DNA from: an uncultured Flavobacteriaceae bacterium
GTDB taxonomy: Bacteria > Bacteroidota > Bacteroidia > Flavobacteriales > Flavobacteriaceae
NCBI GenBank assembly: GCA_938009735.1
Contig: CALLIG010000153.1
Coordinates: forward strand, 1-58,842
Length of the DNA: 58,842 nt
Reading direction: 5' to 3'
Positions within the stretch are counted from its first letter, which is position 1; each line of letters begins with the position of its first letter. Below, one piece after another: positions 17,624 through 26,478 of the stretch. The position numbers were made by a program, and so were the translations under genes. A model generated the notes under the pieces. It had not been told where the DNA came from and searched no databases. It worked only from the letters and a program-made list of their open reading frames with translations.

Positions 17624-18762
17624 AACAAATATCTGAACAATGCTTTAATAAAAGGTATTTTGGGGCATCCCCAAATATATTTTACGTCTTCCCAAACAGA
17701 GGTTTGCTCATCTAAAAATTTGAATATTAATTGCGGACTTCTATTTTTAAATAAGTTTTCGAATATTCTATAACCATGTGCATTGTCTTTATGTAGCACG
17801 TCTAGAAAAAGTAAATCATAAAACCAGAATCTGTTTTTGAAGCTTAATTCATGTAATGGTTTTTTAGTTTTTATATGTTCAATTAATACCGGAATTTTCC
17901 TTGCTGTACTTGCAAAAGTATAACCAGTACTTGGTTTGGCCCAACCACCTGCGGTGCCAATGTATCGAATATTTTGAGTGTGATGCTCTTGAAAATCATA
18001 ACAGGTCATAGGTATGCTCCCCATTTCAGTTTCCTCAATCTCAAAATGTGTAGTAGAAAGGTTGTTTGCTAAATAGCTTTTGATTGCAATTTCATATTCC
18101 TCCTTTTGAAGCAAATCTTCAGAAAACAAAGTGCATTCAATTAATGCTCTATCTGCTGCATATGGTAGCACATACATAAATCGGGTATTGCCTTTTTGTT
18201 CGATTGAAAAATCCATGTAGGTGGCCTGATCAATATCGAAAATCGGTTCGTCTGTTTTTACCACCCATCCAATAAAGTGCTGCTGCAACACAGGATATTT
18301 TTGTTGGTGTGTTGCCATCGTATAATCAAAAATACTATTGAAGGCTTGCTGCCCTAAAAAAGTTTGCCCTTCTGATGAAACAACAACATTTTGACCATTA
18401 TCTTCTATCGCAGTAACCTCGACATTTTTAAATGTAATATTTGATGATGCTTCAATTTTCTGAAATATTGAATTGTAAAAATCAATACCCCGAATCATTT
18501 TATAGGTATACGGCTTTATAGCATATCGTTTTGAAAATTTCTTACCAGCGAAATAGACATGATTCCATGATTTGTATATGAGAGAATCAAATTGTCCTTC
18601 GCCTTTCTCCCAAAAACACCAGGTACGATCGTTCGTTTGTTTAGCGTCTTTATCTAAAAGTAGAATAGATTTATTATCGAAAAAGGAATCCTTCAATATT
18701 GCATCAGCAAGCATTAAACCTGCAGCGCCTGCTCCGATAATTATGTAATCGTAGTTTGCCAT
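17620..18762 (-). CDS. crtY: Lycopene beta-cyclase
   Basis: CrtY cyclises the ends of lycopene to give beta-carotene. The 380-residue protein starts with a Rossmann dinucleotide motif 'DYIIIGAGAAGLMLADAI'. It contains the cyclase signatures 'DRTWCFWEKGEG', 'FMYVLPYA' and 'GTAGGWAKPSTGYTF'. It is similar in length to bacterial CrtY. crtB, crtI and crtZ are not in the window, so the rest of the pathway lies elsewhere. It begins directly after the upstream membrane protein gene (no gap), and its end overlaps the prenyl synthase gene tail to tail, bringing three likely isoprenoid-related genes together. Confidence 0.9.
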   Translation of the reverse strand: MANYDYIIIGAGAAGLMLADAILKDSFFDNKSILLLDKDAKQTNDRTWCFWEKGEGQFDSLIYKSWNHVYFAGKKFSKRYAIKPYTYKMIRGIDFYNSIFQKIEASSNITFKNVEVTAIEDNGQNVVVSSEGQTFLGQQAFNSIFDYTMATHQQKYPVLQQHFIGWVVKTDEPIFDIDQATYMDFSIEQKGNTRFMYVLPYAADRALIECTLFSEDLLQKEEYEIAIKSYLANNLSTTHFEIEETEMGSIPMTCYDFQEHHTQNIRYIGTAGGWAKPSTGYTFASTARKIPVLIEHIKTKKPLHELSFKNRFWFYDLLFLDVLHKDNAHGYRIFENLFKNRSPQLIFKFLDEQTSVWEDVKYIWGCPKIPFIKALFRYLF

Positions 18763-19332
18763 TTAGTTACTGCTCTCTTTTCGATTTTGTTTTACCATCC
18801 ACATTCCAAATAAAATACAGCAAATGACGAATATTACTATCATAGCGTAGTGCAACCAAAAGGGTTTAGCACCTTGAAAATCACCTTTTACTCTTGCCAC
18901 ATAGGTCATAATCATAACAAAACTTACATAATAGAAATAAACCAATTGAAGTTTTGGTTTAAGTTTTTGCAAAAAGAATGGCGCAGCGACTATCATTAGA
19001 TATGCCAAAGCTCCACCTGTAAGTTTTACGGGTACTAGCGGAATTTCATTTAAGTAAACGTTCGTAGCTAAAAAGCCAAAATGAATTAAGTGCAACACGG
19101 CGAAAAGTATGAGTCCATTCTTTAAAGCCTTGTTTTTCAATATTTTCGCAGGAAAAGAAGTTGCAAATAGGTAAAACACTATTAAAAAAGTTACAGCTGA
19201 TAAGCGACCTGAATATCTAGCTGAATAACGAAAAGTCACTTCCCAAGATGAGTCCATAGCATAGGAGATTAGAAAAATAACTAATTCTGCAAAGATCCCT
19301 AAAACAAGTAATTTTTGTAACGAGTACTTCAT
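18763..19332 (-). CDS. Multi-pass membrane protein upstream of crtY
   Basis: The 189-residue protein has about six hydrophobic spans. Several features recall the ferric-reductase-like or MsrQ-type haem membrane fold: 'RYSARYSGRLSAVTFLI' at the first loop, a His-containing helix 'FAVLHLIHFGFLA', then 'VKLTGGALAYLMIVAAPFF', and another His in 'FWLHYAMIVIF'. This is a pattern impression and not a family assignment. Its stop abuts the crtY start, so the two are translated from the same message, which suggests a link to carotenoid or membrane redox chemistry. Function unknown. Confidence 0.65.
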   Translation of the reverse strand: MKYSLQKLLVLGIFAELVIFLISYAMDSSWEVTFRYSARYSGRLSAVTFLIVFYLFATSFPAKILKNKALKNGLILFAVLHLIHFGFLATNVYLNEIPLVPVKLTGGALAYLMIVAAPFFLQKLKPKLQLVYFYYVSFVMIMTYVARVKGDFQGAKPFWLHYAMIVIFVICCILFGMWMVKQNRKESSN

Positions 19333-19435
19333 TGTTTAGTAGGTTGTTTATTTCCATCGTCAATATAGTAAAATCCAAATCATGATACCTCAATTTTTCT
19401 TTTAGATTATTTAAGTAATTAAGAATATTTGATTA

Positions 19436-19461
19436 ATATTTTTAGATGAATCTAAAAATAT
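19436..19461. promoter_or_regulatory. Perfect 26-bp palindrome, candidate DtxR-family operator
   Basis: Arms ATATTTTTAGAT (19436-19447) and ATCTAAAAATAT (19450-19461) are perfect inverted repeats around a GA centre. The TTTAGAT/ATCTAAA core resembles metal-dependent DtxR/MntR boxes. It lies 20 bp upstream of the -7 element of the dtxR-like gene, covering the -33 region, so a metal-loaded dimer pair would block transcription. It also lies about 105 bp upstream of the divergent membrane protein-crtY unit. Confidence 0.75.
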
Positions 19462-19481
19462 GTTTTGTGTAATATAAATTG

Positions 19482-19489
19482 TATTTTTG
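19482..19489 (+). promoter_or_regulatory. -7 promoter element of the metal operon
   Basis: TATTTTTG matches TAnnTTTG, 17 bp before the ATG at 19507. It falls inside the longer open frame that starts at 19465, which argues that the real start is at 19507. Confidence 0.55.
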
Positions 19490-19506
19490 ACAACATTAAA
19501 AATATA

Positions 19507-20169
19507 ATGACACTTTCAGAAGAAGACTATATAAAAGCAATTTACCATTTAGGTAAAGGAGAGAAGACCTTAGTGTCTACAAATGCTATTGCTGAGCAGA
19601 TGAGTACCAAACCGTCATCGGTTACTGATATGGTAAAAAAACTCTCTGAAAAAGGGTTGGTCAATTACAGAAGATACAAGGGTGTTTCATTATCAGAAAT
19701 TGGTAATAAAACGGCGCTTTCAATAGTAAGAAAGCACCGCCTTTGGGAAGTTTTCTTAGTTGAAAAATTAGATTTCGCTTGGGATGAGGTACATGAAGTT
19801 GCTGAACAATTAGAACACATCAAAAGTGACGCATTAATAGATAAATTAGATGCTCATTTAGGATTTCCAAGAGTAGATCCTCATGGAGATCCGATTCCTT
19901 CAAAAGAGGGGGAATTTAAAAAGGTTATCAAAAAATTATTAAGCGAAGTTGATATTAAAACTGAAGGTATTTGTGTAGGTGTTAAAGACTCATCAGCGCC
20001 TTTTTTAAAGTTTTTAGATCGAAATAAAATTGCAATTCGTGACGCTATAAAGGTTCTTGATAAAGAAGAATTTGATGGCTCTCTAGATATTGAAATTAAT
20101 GGAAGAAAGGTTCATATCTCTAATCAAATAGCATCCAATTTATATTTAGAAATAAAAGAAGTCGAATGA
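19507..20169 (+). CDS. DtxR/MntR family metal-dependent transcriptional regulator
   Basis: This 220-residue regulator opens with 'LSEEDYIKAIYHLGKG', which includes the metal-binding Asp of the first helix. A winged helix-turn-helix follows ('TNAIAEQMSTKPSSVTDMVKKL'). Next comes the dimerisation/metal domain with 'RKHRLWE' and 'EVHEVAEQLEH', whose His and Glu residues match Mn/Fe ligands of the family. The last 65 or so residues form an SH3/FeoA-like domain, making it the long DtxR type. With bound Mn(II) or Fe(II) it would repress its own operon through the palindrome just upstream. It overlaps the next gene by 4 bp (ATGA). Which metal it senses is not decided by sequence. Confidence 0.9.
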   Translation: MTLSEEDYIKAIYHLGKGEKTLVSTNAIAEQMSTKPSSVTDMVKKLSEKGLVNYRRYKGVSLSEIGNKTALSIVRKHRLWEVFLVEKLDFAWDEVHEVAEQLEHIKSDALIDKLDAHLGFPRVDPHGDPIPSKEGEFKKVIKKLLSEVDIKTEGICVGVKDSSAPFLKFLDRNKIAIRDAIKVLDKEEFDGSLDIEINGRKVHISNQIASNLYLEIKEVE

Positions 20170-20945
20170 AATTAGAAAATAAGATCATTCTGCAGCTATT
20201 GGTTCTTGGTATAAGTCTGAATATTGTTGCGCAAGATGTTACTGAGTCACCAACTAGCACGGTAAAAGGGTCTGCTCAAATAGAAATTGCTTCGTCATAT
20301 GAATTTTTTAAAGAAGGCAAAGAGAAAAATGTTGGTCATACAGTTGGATCGCTTTTAGCTTTGTATGGAGTGTCTGATAATGTGGAAATTCGTTTTGGAA
20401 TGGATTTTCAACAAGAAGGCGCAAGAATTAATGGTCGATGGCCAAATGGAGTGGTAAGCGGTTATACACCATTACAAATTGGAGTTGGGGCTGATGTAAT
20501 TCCTGAAAAGGGATTTTGGCCACAGGTCACTCTTATTGGCGATGTTTTTATTCCAACAACAGGCGGTACAGATTTTAAACAAAAAAATTTGGGTGTTGGC
20601 TTAAAAGCGGGATTTTTTCATAACCTAGGAAAAAATCAAAACGCACAATTGAATTATAATCTAGGAGCTGATTTCGGAAATGATGATTTGACATATGGCT
20701 ACGCAATTACCTATTTACAGAATATTGGATCAATAGGAGGAGTCTATTTAGAAGTAAATGGAAATTTACCGGATGGTTTTTCACCTAATCATTATTTAAG
20801 TGCCGCTTTTTATTGGACACCAACAGCAAACATTCAGTTTGATACCATTATCGGAAGAGGAATTAATGCAGATCAAGACTTTTATATCACCGGAAGATTA
20901 CAAATTTATATACCAAATAATAAAATAAATACAACAAATCAATAA
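20166..20945 (+). CDS. Outer-membrane beta-barrel (MetA-pathway transporter-like)
   Basis: The 259-residue protein has a signal peptide ending near 'NIVAQDV' and then a region of alternating hydrophobic and polar strands with turns such as 'YGVSDNVEIRFGMDF', 'GFWPQVTLIGDVFIPT' and 'YLSAAFYWTPT'. This fits the predicted outer-membrane transporter group often labelled 'MetA-pathway of phenol degradation'. It lies between a metal-responsive regulator (4-bp overlap) and a ZIP transporter (8-bp gap). The context points to outer-membrane passage of a metal ion or complex and not phenol, although that is inference. It ends with a polar tail after the last strand. Confidence 0.7.
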   Translation: MKLENKIILQLLVLGISLNIVAQDVTESPTSTVKGSAQIEIASSYEFFKEGKEKNVGHTVGSLLALYGVSDNVEIRFGMDFQQEGARINGRWPNGVVSGYTPLQIGVGADVIPEKGFWPQVTLIGDVFIPTTGGTDFKQKNLGVGLKAGFFHNLGKNQNAQLNYNLGADFGNDDLTYGYAITYLQNIGSIGGVYLEVNGNLPDGFSPNHYLSAAFYWTPTANIQFDTIIGRGINADQDFYITGRLQIYIPNNKINTTNQ

Positions 20946-20953
20946 AGAAAGAA

Positions 20954-21769
20954 ATGCAACAAATAATAGAATACTTTGAATCAATAGACCCTATTTTGGC
21001 AGCATTTTATGCTACTCTTTTCACATGGGGCCTTACCGCTGCTGGTGCGGCGTTGGTTTTCCTATTTAAAAACCCTAAGCGTTCAGTAATGGATGGCATG
21101 TTAGGTTTTACAGGCGGTGTAATGGTAGCTGCAAGTTTTTGGAGTTTGTTAGCGCCGGGCATTGAAATGAGTCCTGGTGAAGGTTTTGTAAAAGTGATTC
21201 CTGCTGCAGTTGGCTTTTTCTTTGGCGCACTTTTTCTTTTCGGTCTGGATAAAGTGCTGCCTCATATGCATATTAATTTTAAAGAAGCTGAGGGCATAAA
21301 AACACCATGGCATAAAACGACACTTCTAACTTTAGCTATCACCTTGCATAACATTCCAGAAGGTTTAGCAGTAGGCGTTCTATTTGGTGGCGTAGCTGCA
21401 GGTTTTGATGGTGCTACTATTGGTGGAGCAGTTGCTTTAGCATTGGGTATCGGTTTACAAAATTTCCCTGAAGGTTTCGCCGTTTCGATGCCATTACGTA
21501 GACAAGGCCTCACACGAAGAAGAAGTTTTATGTATGGTCAAGCGTCTGCTCTAGTAGAGCCAATTGCTGCCGTAATTGGAGCATGGGCGGTCATTACTTT
21601 TCAACCAATTTTGCCTTACGCTTTGGCTTTTGCAGCCGGGGCAATGATTTTTGTTGTTGTTGAAGAGGTGATACCTGAAACACAACAGGACAAACATTCT
21701 GATATTGCAGTAATGGGCTTTATAGCTGGCTTTATTGTAATGATGACTTTAGATGTTGGCCTTGGATAA
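20954..21769 (+). CDS. ZIP family divalent metal transporter (ZupT/GufA-like)
   Basis: This 271-residue inner-membrane protein has eight predicted spans. TM4 carries 'LHNIPEGLAVG' and TM5 'LQNFPEGFAVSMPLRR', the paired (H/Q)N-x-PEG metal-site motifs of ZIP importers. 'ASALVEPIAAVIGAW' and 'VVVEEVIPETQ' are also characteristic. ZIP proteins import Zn, Fe or Mn into the cytoplasm. As third gene of the DtxR operon it is the likely transport step that the regulator adjusts. No terminator is obvious after the stop; the 134-bp gap that follows holds only a short ATTTCAT/ATGAAAT repeat. Confidence 0.88.
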   Translation: MQQIIEYFESIDPILAAFYATLFTWGLTAAGAALVFLFKNPKRSVMDGMLGFTGGVMVAASFWSLLAPGIEMSPGEGFVKVIPAAVGFFFGALFLFGLDKVLPHMHINFKEAEGIKTPWHKTTLLTLAITLHNIPEGLAVGVLFGGVAAGFDGATIGGAVALALGIGLQNFPEGFAVSMPLRRQGLTRRRSFMYGQASALVEPIAAVIGAWAVITFQPILPYALAFAAGAMIFVVVEEVIPETQQDKHSDIAVMGFIAGFIVMMTLDVGLG

Positions 21770-21933
21770 TAGCTCAACTACGCATTTCATAGATGAAATA
21801 ACCCGCGTCAGCTAAATTAAATAGACAGCTGCTAACAATTCCCTTACTTGTCAGATTCTCCCCAAGAGAGTCTTTACTGAACGCCTATTTCTTGCATGCC
21901 TAATTGATTATTTGTTTAGTTATGATGAGCATA

Positions 21934-23073
21934 ATGAAATATGTAAAACTATTTCTTACTGGCTTTTTTTGTTTGATTTATGGAATAGTTTCAGCGCATA
22001 GTTTGGTTTACGAAAGTGAAATGATAAATGTGTCAAGAGATTCGATAAGGATTCACGCTATCATAATTTCTGATTCCACTTCTTCAAAAAAGAAACCAAA
22101 GAACCTTAATGAAAAGGATGCTTCTAAAGCTAAGGTCGAGTATTCGATAGGTGTTTACTATTTAACCACGCTTCGAAAAGATGTTTCTGAAGCTGCACGT
22201 AGAGAAAAAGGAAATTCGGTTAGCACAAATAGTTTTGTGATCAATGATCAGTTGGAATCTAGCACTCTTTCAAATATTATTAGTTATAATATATTTGATA
22301 ATGCTTTCAACGTACATAGTTTTTCTGGTACTCAAAGTACGATGCACCCTCTAAATTTTACTTTTGAAAACACCGTAAATACTAAAGTTGATTTATACGG
22401 ATTTGAATATCGGTTTAAAAGAAACGAAACTAAGAAATTTGGCTACATAGCAAGAGCTAGATTTGAACGTGATAATGAGAATAATTCATTTTATCAGTTT
22501 GGTATTGGGGCAAACTTCAAAAGAGAAAAGGGAATAAGTTTAATTGACTTAGAGCATTTTCCGGTTAGAAGTGGACCAGGTCATATTCTCAAGATTTATA
22601 GAACCCAATTGTCAAACTACAATGAATTTCAATTAACAAATAAAGTTAAGAATCTAGTTACGTTGGAAGGAAGTTATTACTCCGATCAAAATGCTGATTT
22701 TATTGCGGTATCACGAACAGAATATCTAATTGCCGAATCAAACGTCTTTAAACTATCCCCATTGATCGAAGGGGCCTACGGTTTAGGAACAATAGATCGT
22801 CGTGACGGTTATCCGTATTGGATTGCTGATAAAAGAATTTATGGTGGGGGAGGGTTAGCCATTGGTATTGGTTCAAAGACAAGTGCTTTTCAGATGACTG
22901 CAGACGCTTCTATTTTCGGCGAATTAGGTCAAGCAAGTTTTGAACGGTATACGGGAAACATTTCATATCGCATCAAGAATTTTTCAACATTCAATGCCGG
23001 TTTCGAAATGTATACAATCGAAAATTTTTACTCAAATGTCTTTCAATTCGGAATGGTGTATAATTTCAAATAG
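21934..23073 (+). CDS. Predicted outer-membrane beta-barrel protein
   Basis: From the chosen ATG the protein has 379 residues, a clear signal peptide ('KLFLTGFFCLIYGIVSAHS') and a long C-terminal half that looks like barrel strands. It ends 'VFQFGMVYNFK', with an aromatic near the C-terminus. An early polar linker contains 'TSSKKKPKNLNEKDASKAK'. I do not recognise a family. Alternative starts at 21922 or 21904 (TTG) add only residues before the signal peptide. It is convergent with the S9 peptidase gene with a 4-bp gap. Function unknown. Confidence 0.6.
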   Translation: MKYVKLFLTGFFCLIYGIVSAHSLVYESEMINVSRDSIRIHAIIISDSTSSKKKPKNLNEKDASKAKVEYSIGVYYLTTLRKDVSEAARREKGNSVSTNSFVINDQLESSTLSNIISYNIFDNAFNVHSFSGTQSTMHPLNFTFENTVNTKVDLYGFEYRFKRNETKKFGYIARARFERDNENNSFYQFGIGANFKREKGISLIDLEHFPVRSGPGHILKIYRTQLSNYNEFQLTNKVKNLVTLEGSYYSDQNADFIAVSRTEYLIAESNVFKLSPLIEGAYGLGTIDRRDGYPYWIADKRIYGGGGLAIGIGSKTSAFQMTADASIFGELGQASFERYTGNISYRIKNFSTFNAGFEMYTIENFYSNVFQFGMVYNFK

Positions 23074-23077
23074 AATA

Positions 23078-25876
23078 TTACTTCTTTTTGCCTGAATCTA
23101 TCAATTCATACCCCTGATTAATACCTTTCTCCATGGCAGGAACACCTCTTTCCATCCAAACAGGTTTGGCTGCGCCTTTGAGATAATAATCAAAAAACTG
23201 CGCCATTCGAATATTGAAATCTTTTCTATTTTGAGGTTTCAAAGGCCAATGTGGTTCTCCATTGTAATTCAAAAACCAAGAAGGTTTGCCTAATCTTCTA
23301 AGGCTCACAAAAAACTCTATGCCTTGGTACCATGGCACATGACCATCGGCATCATTATGCATGACCAACAAGGGAGTATTGATTTTGTCCATATTGAAAA
23401 TCGGAGAATTTTCGATATATCGACTAGGGTATTCCCATGGCGTTCCTCCAATTCTACTCTGTGTATGTTCATATTGAAATTGACGACTTAAACCTGTCCA
23501 CCAACGAATACCGCCATAAGCACTTATCATATTCGGCACCGGTGCACCTGACTCTGCAGCTTTAAAAATATCAGTTTTTGTTACGAGATATGCAATTTGA
23601 TATCCTCCCCAACTATGACCTTGTACACCAATATTATCTTTATCAATAAATCCCTTTTCAACTAAAGACGTAATACCTGGAATTACACAGTTATAGGCAC
23701 TTTCACCTGGATATCCAACACGGTATGCAACATCAGGATTAAAAATCACATAACCACGGCTGGTATAAAAGCTATAGTTTATAGAAGACCTTTCAGCTCT
23801 TGGTACTCGATGCCTATTTAGACCATCTGAACTACGCTCATAAAAATTAACTAGTAGCGGATATTTTTTATTAGGATCAAAATCCTCTGGTTTTATTAAC
23901 ATTCCTGTAAGCTCTTTTCCATCTAAAGAGGTCCAATTCATAAGTTCAATAGTTCCCCAATTATAGTTGTCTTGCTGAGGATTTGCATCTGTCAAGACCG
24001 TAATGTTTTTAAAACTAGTGTCTGAAGTTCGCAAATCAGGAAATTCTTGAAATGATTCACGTGTATAAAGAATTTGATCACTAAGTTTTGCCTTTTCAAC
24101 ATTTGTATAGCGATACGGCCCTGACACTAAGGGAGTGATTATTCTGTTCTTCGGATTAAAGGAAACTAAACTAGCATTTTTCGTTACTTCATCAAATGCA
24201 TTCAACATCCATTTTGATTTAGGATCTAAAAAACGTTCTTCAGAATCAACTTGAACATAACGATACTTTGTTTTCGTTTCACGGCCTTGGGTTAGTCGTT
24301 CACCTTCTCCTGTTTTCGGATTGAATTGCCAAAGATCATAGCGATCATAAAGTATAATTGCAGCATCATCTTTAGTAAAACCAGCCATACCATAAGCATA
24401 TGGATGATCAGGATAATCATGAAATTCGTTATAAAAAATCTTTCCTGCTGTCATTGCTTTTCGCTTGCCAGTAGTTATGTCATAAGAGATCCAAGTAGTG
24501 TCTTTACGACTATACCCAAAGGTATATTTTGCTTTCGGACTCAATCTCATACGCTCCTCTTTTTTAACCTCTAGTTGGGTTTCACCATTGGTAGTATTGA
24601 TGATGCGATAGTTATAATTTCTATTTCCTGTCCATTGACTTTCTAATGCATAAGGTTTTCCGGTTGTAACTAAAATGTGGTTTGCATTACCCTCATCGCC
24701 AAGGCTACTATCGGGATATTCTTCCGTTGCTAATTGAACAAGGTTGTTGTTTTTTAAGTGAATTGCCGTTTGATATGATCGAATCGTATCATTTTTCAAC
24801 TGCATTTCTTGTACTGTATATAATCTTGGTTCATCATATGTCCAGACTTCTACATTAACAATTTCTTCTTTGGTAAGGGTTGTATCTTGAATAATAGGTG
24901 GTTTACGAAGACCAAAAAATAGTTTCGATTCATCTTTTGAAAATTGAACTTTTCCGTGAGGAGACACTAAATAACCTTCAGGTGCAGTATTTGAGTCAAG
25001 AAGCTTTTCTGCTTTTGTTTTACCTGAAGACCAATGAAATAGTTCATTAGGGCGAATTTGAATTTTAGTTGTATCAGTATCAACTATAAAGCCAAGACTT
25101 TTGCCTGTTTCGCTAAATTCAAGCTGAGTGTATTTAGCCTTTTTTGCAGTATAGATGTTATTTGTTTGACCATTTTCAAGATTCTTAACAAATACCCCAG
25201 AGTCACTTTCTTTATTAGCTCCGGTAGTGGTATAGGCGAATACTTTTCCCTTTTCTGCAAAAGTAAAATGTGTAACAAATTTCAAGGTGTCTTGACTTTC
25301 AGTATTTAAATTTCTTAAGACTACGTGATGGCCATTTTTCTTTCCAACCTTCTTGACTTTCTTTTTCTTATCTTTTTTATTTTCAACAGAATCTTTGGAC
25401 TTATCTTCCTTTTTTAATTTGATTTCTTCTAATTCATAAGCTACAAAGCCAGACCACTTTTCGGGAAGCTTATACGATTTGACATTTGCAATTTTTATTA
25501 ATTCTTTTGTTTTTAGATTCAATATGCCAAGGGTGTCTTTCGGCAAGGCTTTCTTCTTTATTTTTCTGCTCTTCATTGCTGTAACGCTATCTTTCCAAGC
25601 ATTGATTGTAAAGAATAAGTGGTTTGAGTTATAACTAAAGTTTCCTTTTTCACTCCGTTCATAATCAAATACAGAGGTGCCTTGAACTGTTTTAATCTTT
25701 AAAAAATTATCTCTTTCTCCTTGTTCCAAAGAATACACAACGTAATTACCGTCAGGAGATAATTTTTTCCCTTTTATTGTTTTCCAGATAGCGTAATCAT
25801 CATGATCAAGTACTTTTTTTTGGCAAAAAATAGCGGTGGAAAAAAGAAAAACTAAAAGTGGGACAAATATTCTCAT
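23078..25876 (-). CDS. Secreted S9 family (prolyl oligopeptidase-like) serine peptidase
   Basis: The 932-residue protein has a signal peptide (residues 1-18, ending 'FCQKK'), an N-terminal beta-propeller-like region rich in WD-type repeats, and a C-terminal alpha/beta hydrolase domain. The catalytic triad is visible: Ser in 'GHSWGGYQ', Asp in 'NDADGHVPW' and His in 'NGEPHWPLK'. Such enzymes cut dipeptides or short peptides, often after Pro or Ala. A strongly basic insert (about residues 150-182, with Lys-rich stretches) interrupts the propeller and is unusual. It is transcribed alone and probably acts in the periplasm. Confidence 0.88.
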   Translation of the reverse strand: MRIFVPLLVFLFSTAIFCQKKVLDHDDYAIWKTIKGKKLSPDGNYVVYSLEQGERDNFLKIKTVQGTSVFDYERSEKGNFSYNSNHLFFTINAWKDSVTAMKSRKIKKKALPKDTLGILNLKTKELIKIANVKSYKLPEKWSGFVAYELEEIKLKKEDKSKDSVENKKDKKKKVKKVGKKNGHHVVLRNLNTESQDTLKFVTHFTFAEKGKVFAYTTTGANKESDSGVFVKNLENGQTNNIYTAKKAKYTQLEFSETGKSLGFIVDTDTTKIQIRPNELFHWSSGKTKAEKLLDSNTAPEGYLVSPHGKVQFSKDESKLFFGLRKPPIIQDTTLTKEEIVNVEVWTYDEPRLYTVQEMQLKNDTIRSYQTAIHLKNNNLVQLATEEYPDSSLGDEGNANHILVTTGKPYALESQWTGNRNYNYRIINTTNGETQLEVKKEERMRLSPKAKYTFGYSRKDTTWISYDITTGKRKAMTAGKIFYNEFHDYPDHPYAYGMAGFTKDDAAIILYDRYDLWQFNPKTGEGERLTQGRETKTKYRYVQVDSEERFLDPKSKWMLNAFDEVTKNASLVSFNPKNRIITPLVSGPYRYTNVEKAKLSDQILYTRESFQEFPDLRTSDTSFKNITVLTDANPQQDNYNWGTIELMNWTSLDGKELTGMLIKPEDFDPNKKYPLLVNFYERSSDGLNRHRVPRAERSSINYSFYTSRGYVIFNPDVAYRVGYPGESAYNCVIPGITSLVEKGFIDKDNIGVQGHSWGGYQIAYLVTKTDIFKAAESGAPVPNMISAYGGIRWWTGLSRQFQYEHTQSRIGGTPWEYPSRYIENSPIFNMDKINTPLLVMHNDADGHVPWYQGIEFFVSLRRLGKPSWFLNYNGEPHWPLKPQNRKDFNIRMAQFFDYYLKGAAKPVWMERGVPAMEKGINQGYELIDSGKKK

Positions 25877-25995
25877 ATCGTTCTAATATTTTATGTCTCT
25901 AAATATAAAATATAAATAGCGCTCAAATCTGATTTTAAGCACAAATATGACAATAGTTAGTTGAAAGAGACCGTTATGCTTATGGAGTGAAATCC

Positions 25996-26003
25996 TATCT
26001 TTG
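25996..26003 (+). promoter_or_regulatory. -7 promoter element upstream of the 143-residue protein
   Basis: TATCTTTG matches TAnnTTTG and lies 18 bp before the ATG at 26022. No TTG is visible at the usual -33 distance. Confidence 0.45.
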
Positions 26004-26021
26004 AAATGAGAACTAATTTTT

Positions 26022-26453
26022 ATGGGAACAAAAAAAAGAAATTGGATTTGGAATATCTTGATAGTAATAACAGTCCTTGTTTGTATGATGGCATTTGCAG
26101 CCCATTATAAAAATTGGACGCGGATAGAGCCAGATAAAATGACTATTCTGTCTGGTGTTTATTACCACGATTTGAAATTTGATGACCTTGAAGAGGTTAC
26201 ATGGGTTGATCGAATTCCGCCAATGGTTCGACTTAATGGTTTTTCGGCCTTTGAAAAAGGTAAAGGAGTCTATCAAGAATTTAAAGACACTTTGACCGAA
26301 AAAAAGGTATATGTGTTTGTAGATAATTTTGAACAACAAAAAATTCATGTAATCACTAAAGATGCTTCTCAACTTTATTTAAATCTCAAAGACTCAACTG
26401 AAACCGTTGAAATGTTTGACTTTTTTAAAGAAAAGATTGAACTTCAAAAGTAA
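26022..26453 (+). CDS. Membrane-anchored protein, possible PH-like domain
   Basis: The 143-residue protein has a basic N-terminus ('GTKKRNW'), one membrane span (about residues 9-28) and a soluble domain with strands such as 'SGVYYHDLKFDDLEEVTWV' and 'HVITKDASQLYLNLKD'. The strand pattern resembles small bacterial PH-like domains, but I cannot confirm this. It is followed after 25 bp by the DUF2141 gene and may share its transcript. A long frame on the opposite strand (26013-26372) is a shadow. Function unknown. Confidence 0.6.
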   Translation: MGTKKRNWIWNILIVITVLVCMMAFAAHYKNWTRIEPDKMTILSGVYYHDLKFDDLEEVTWVDRIPPMVRLNGFSAFEKGKGVYQEFKDTLTEKKVYVFVDNFEQQKIHVITKDASQLYLNLKDSTETVEMFDFFKEKIELQK

Positions 26454-26478
26454 AATATCTGAAGAGAAAAACATCTAT

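Noticed and set aside
21784-21799. ATTTCAT/ATGAAAT inverted repeat after the ZIP gene
   Set aside because: Seven-bp arms with no T-run and no gene start at a suitable distance; could be chance in AT-rich DNA.
26013-26372. 119-residue frame opposite the 143-residue membrane protein
   Set aside because: Composition is that of an antisense shadow and the plus-strand gene has a promoter element and a sensible span.
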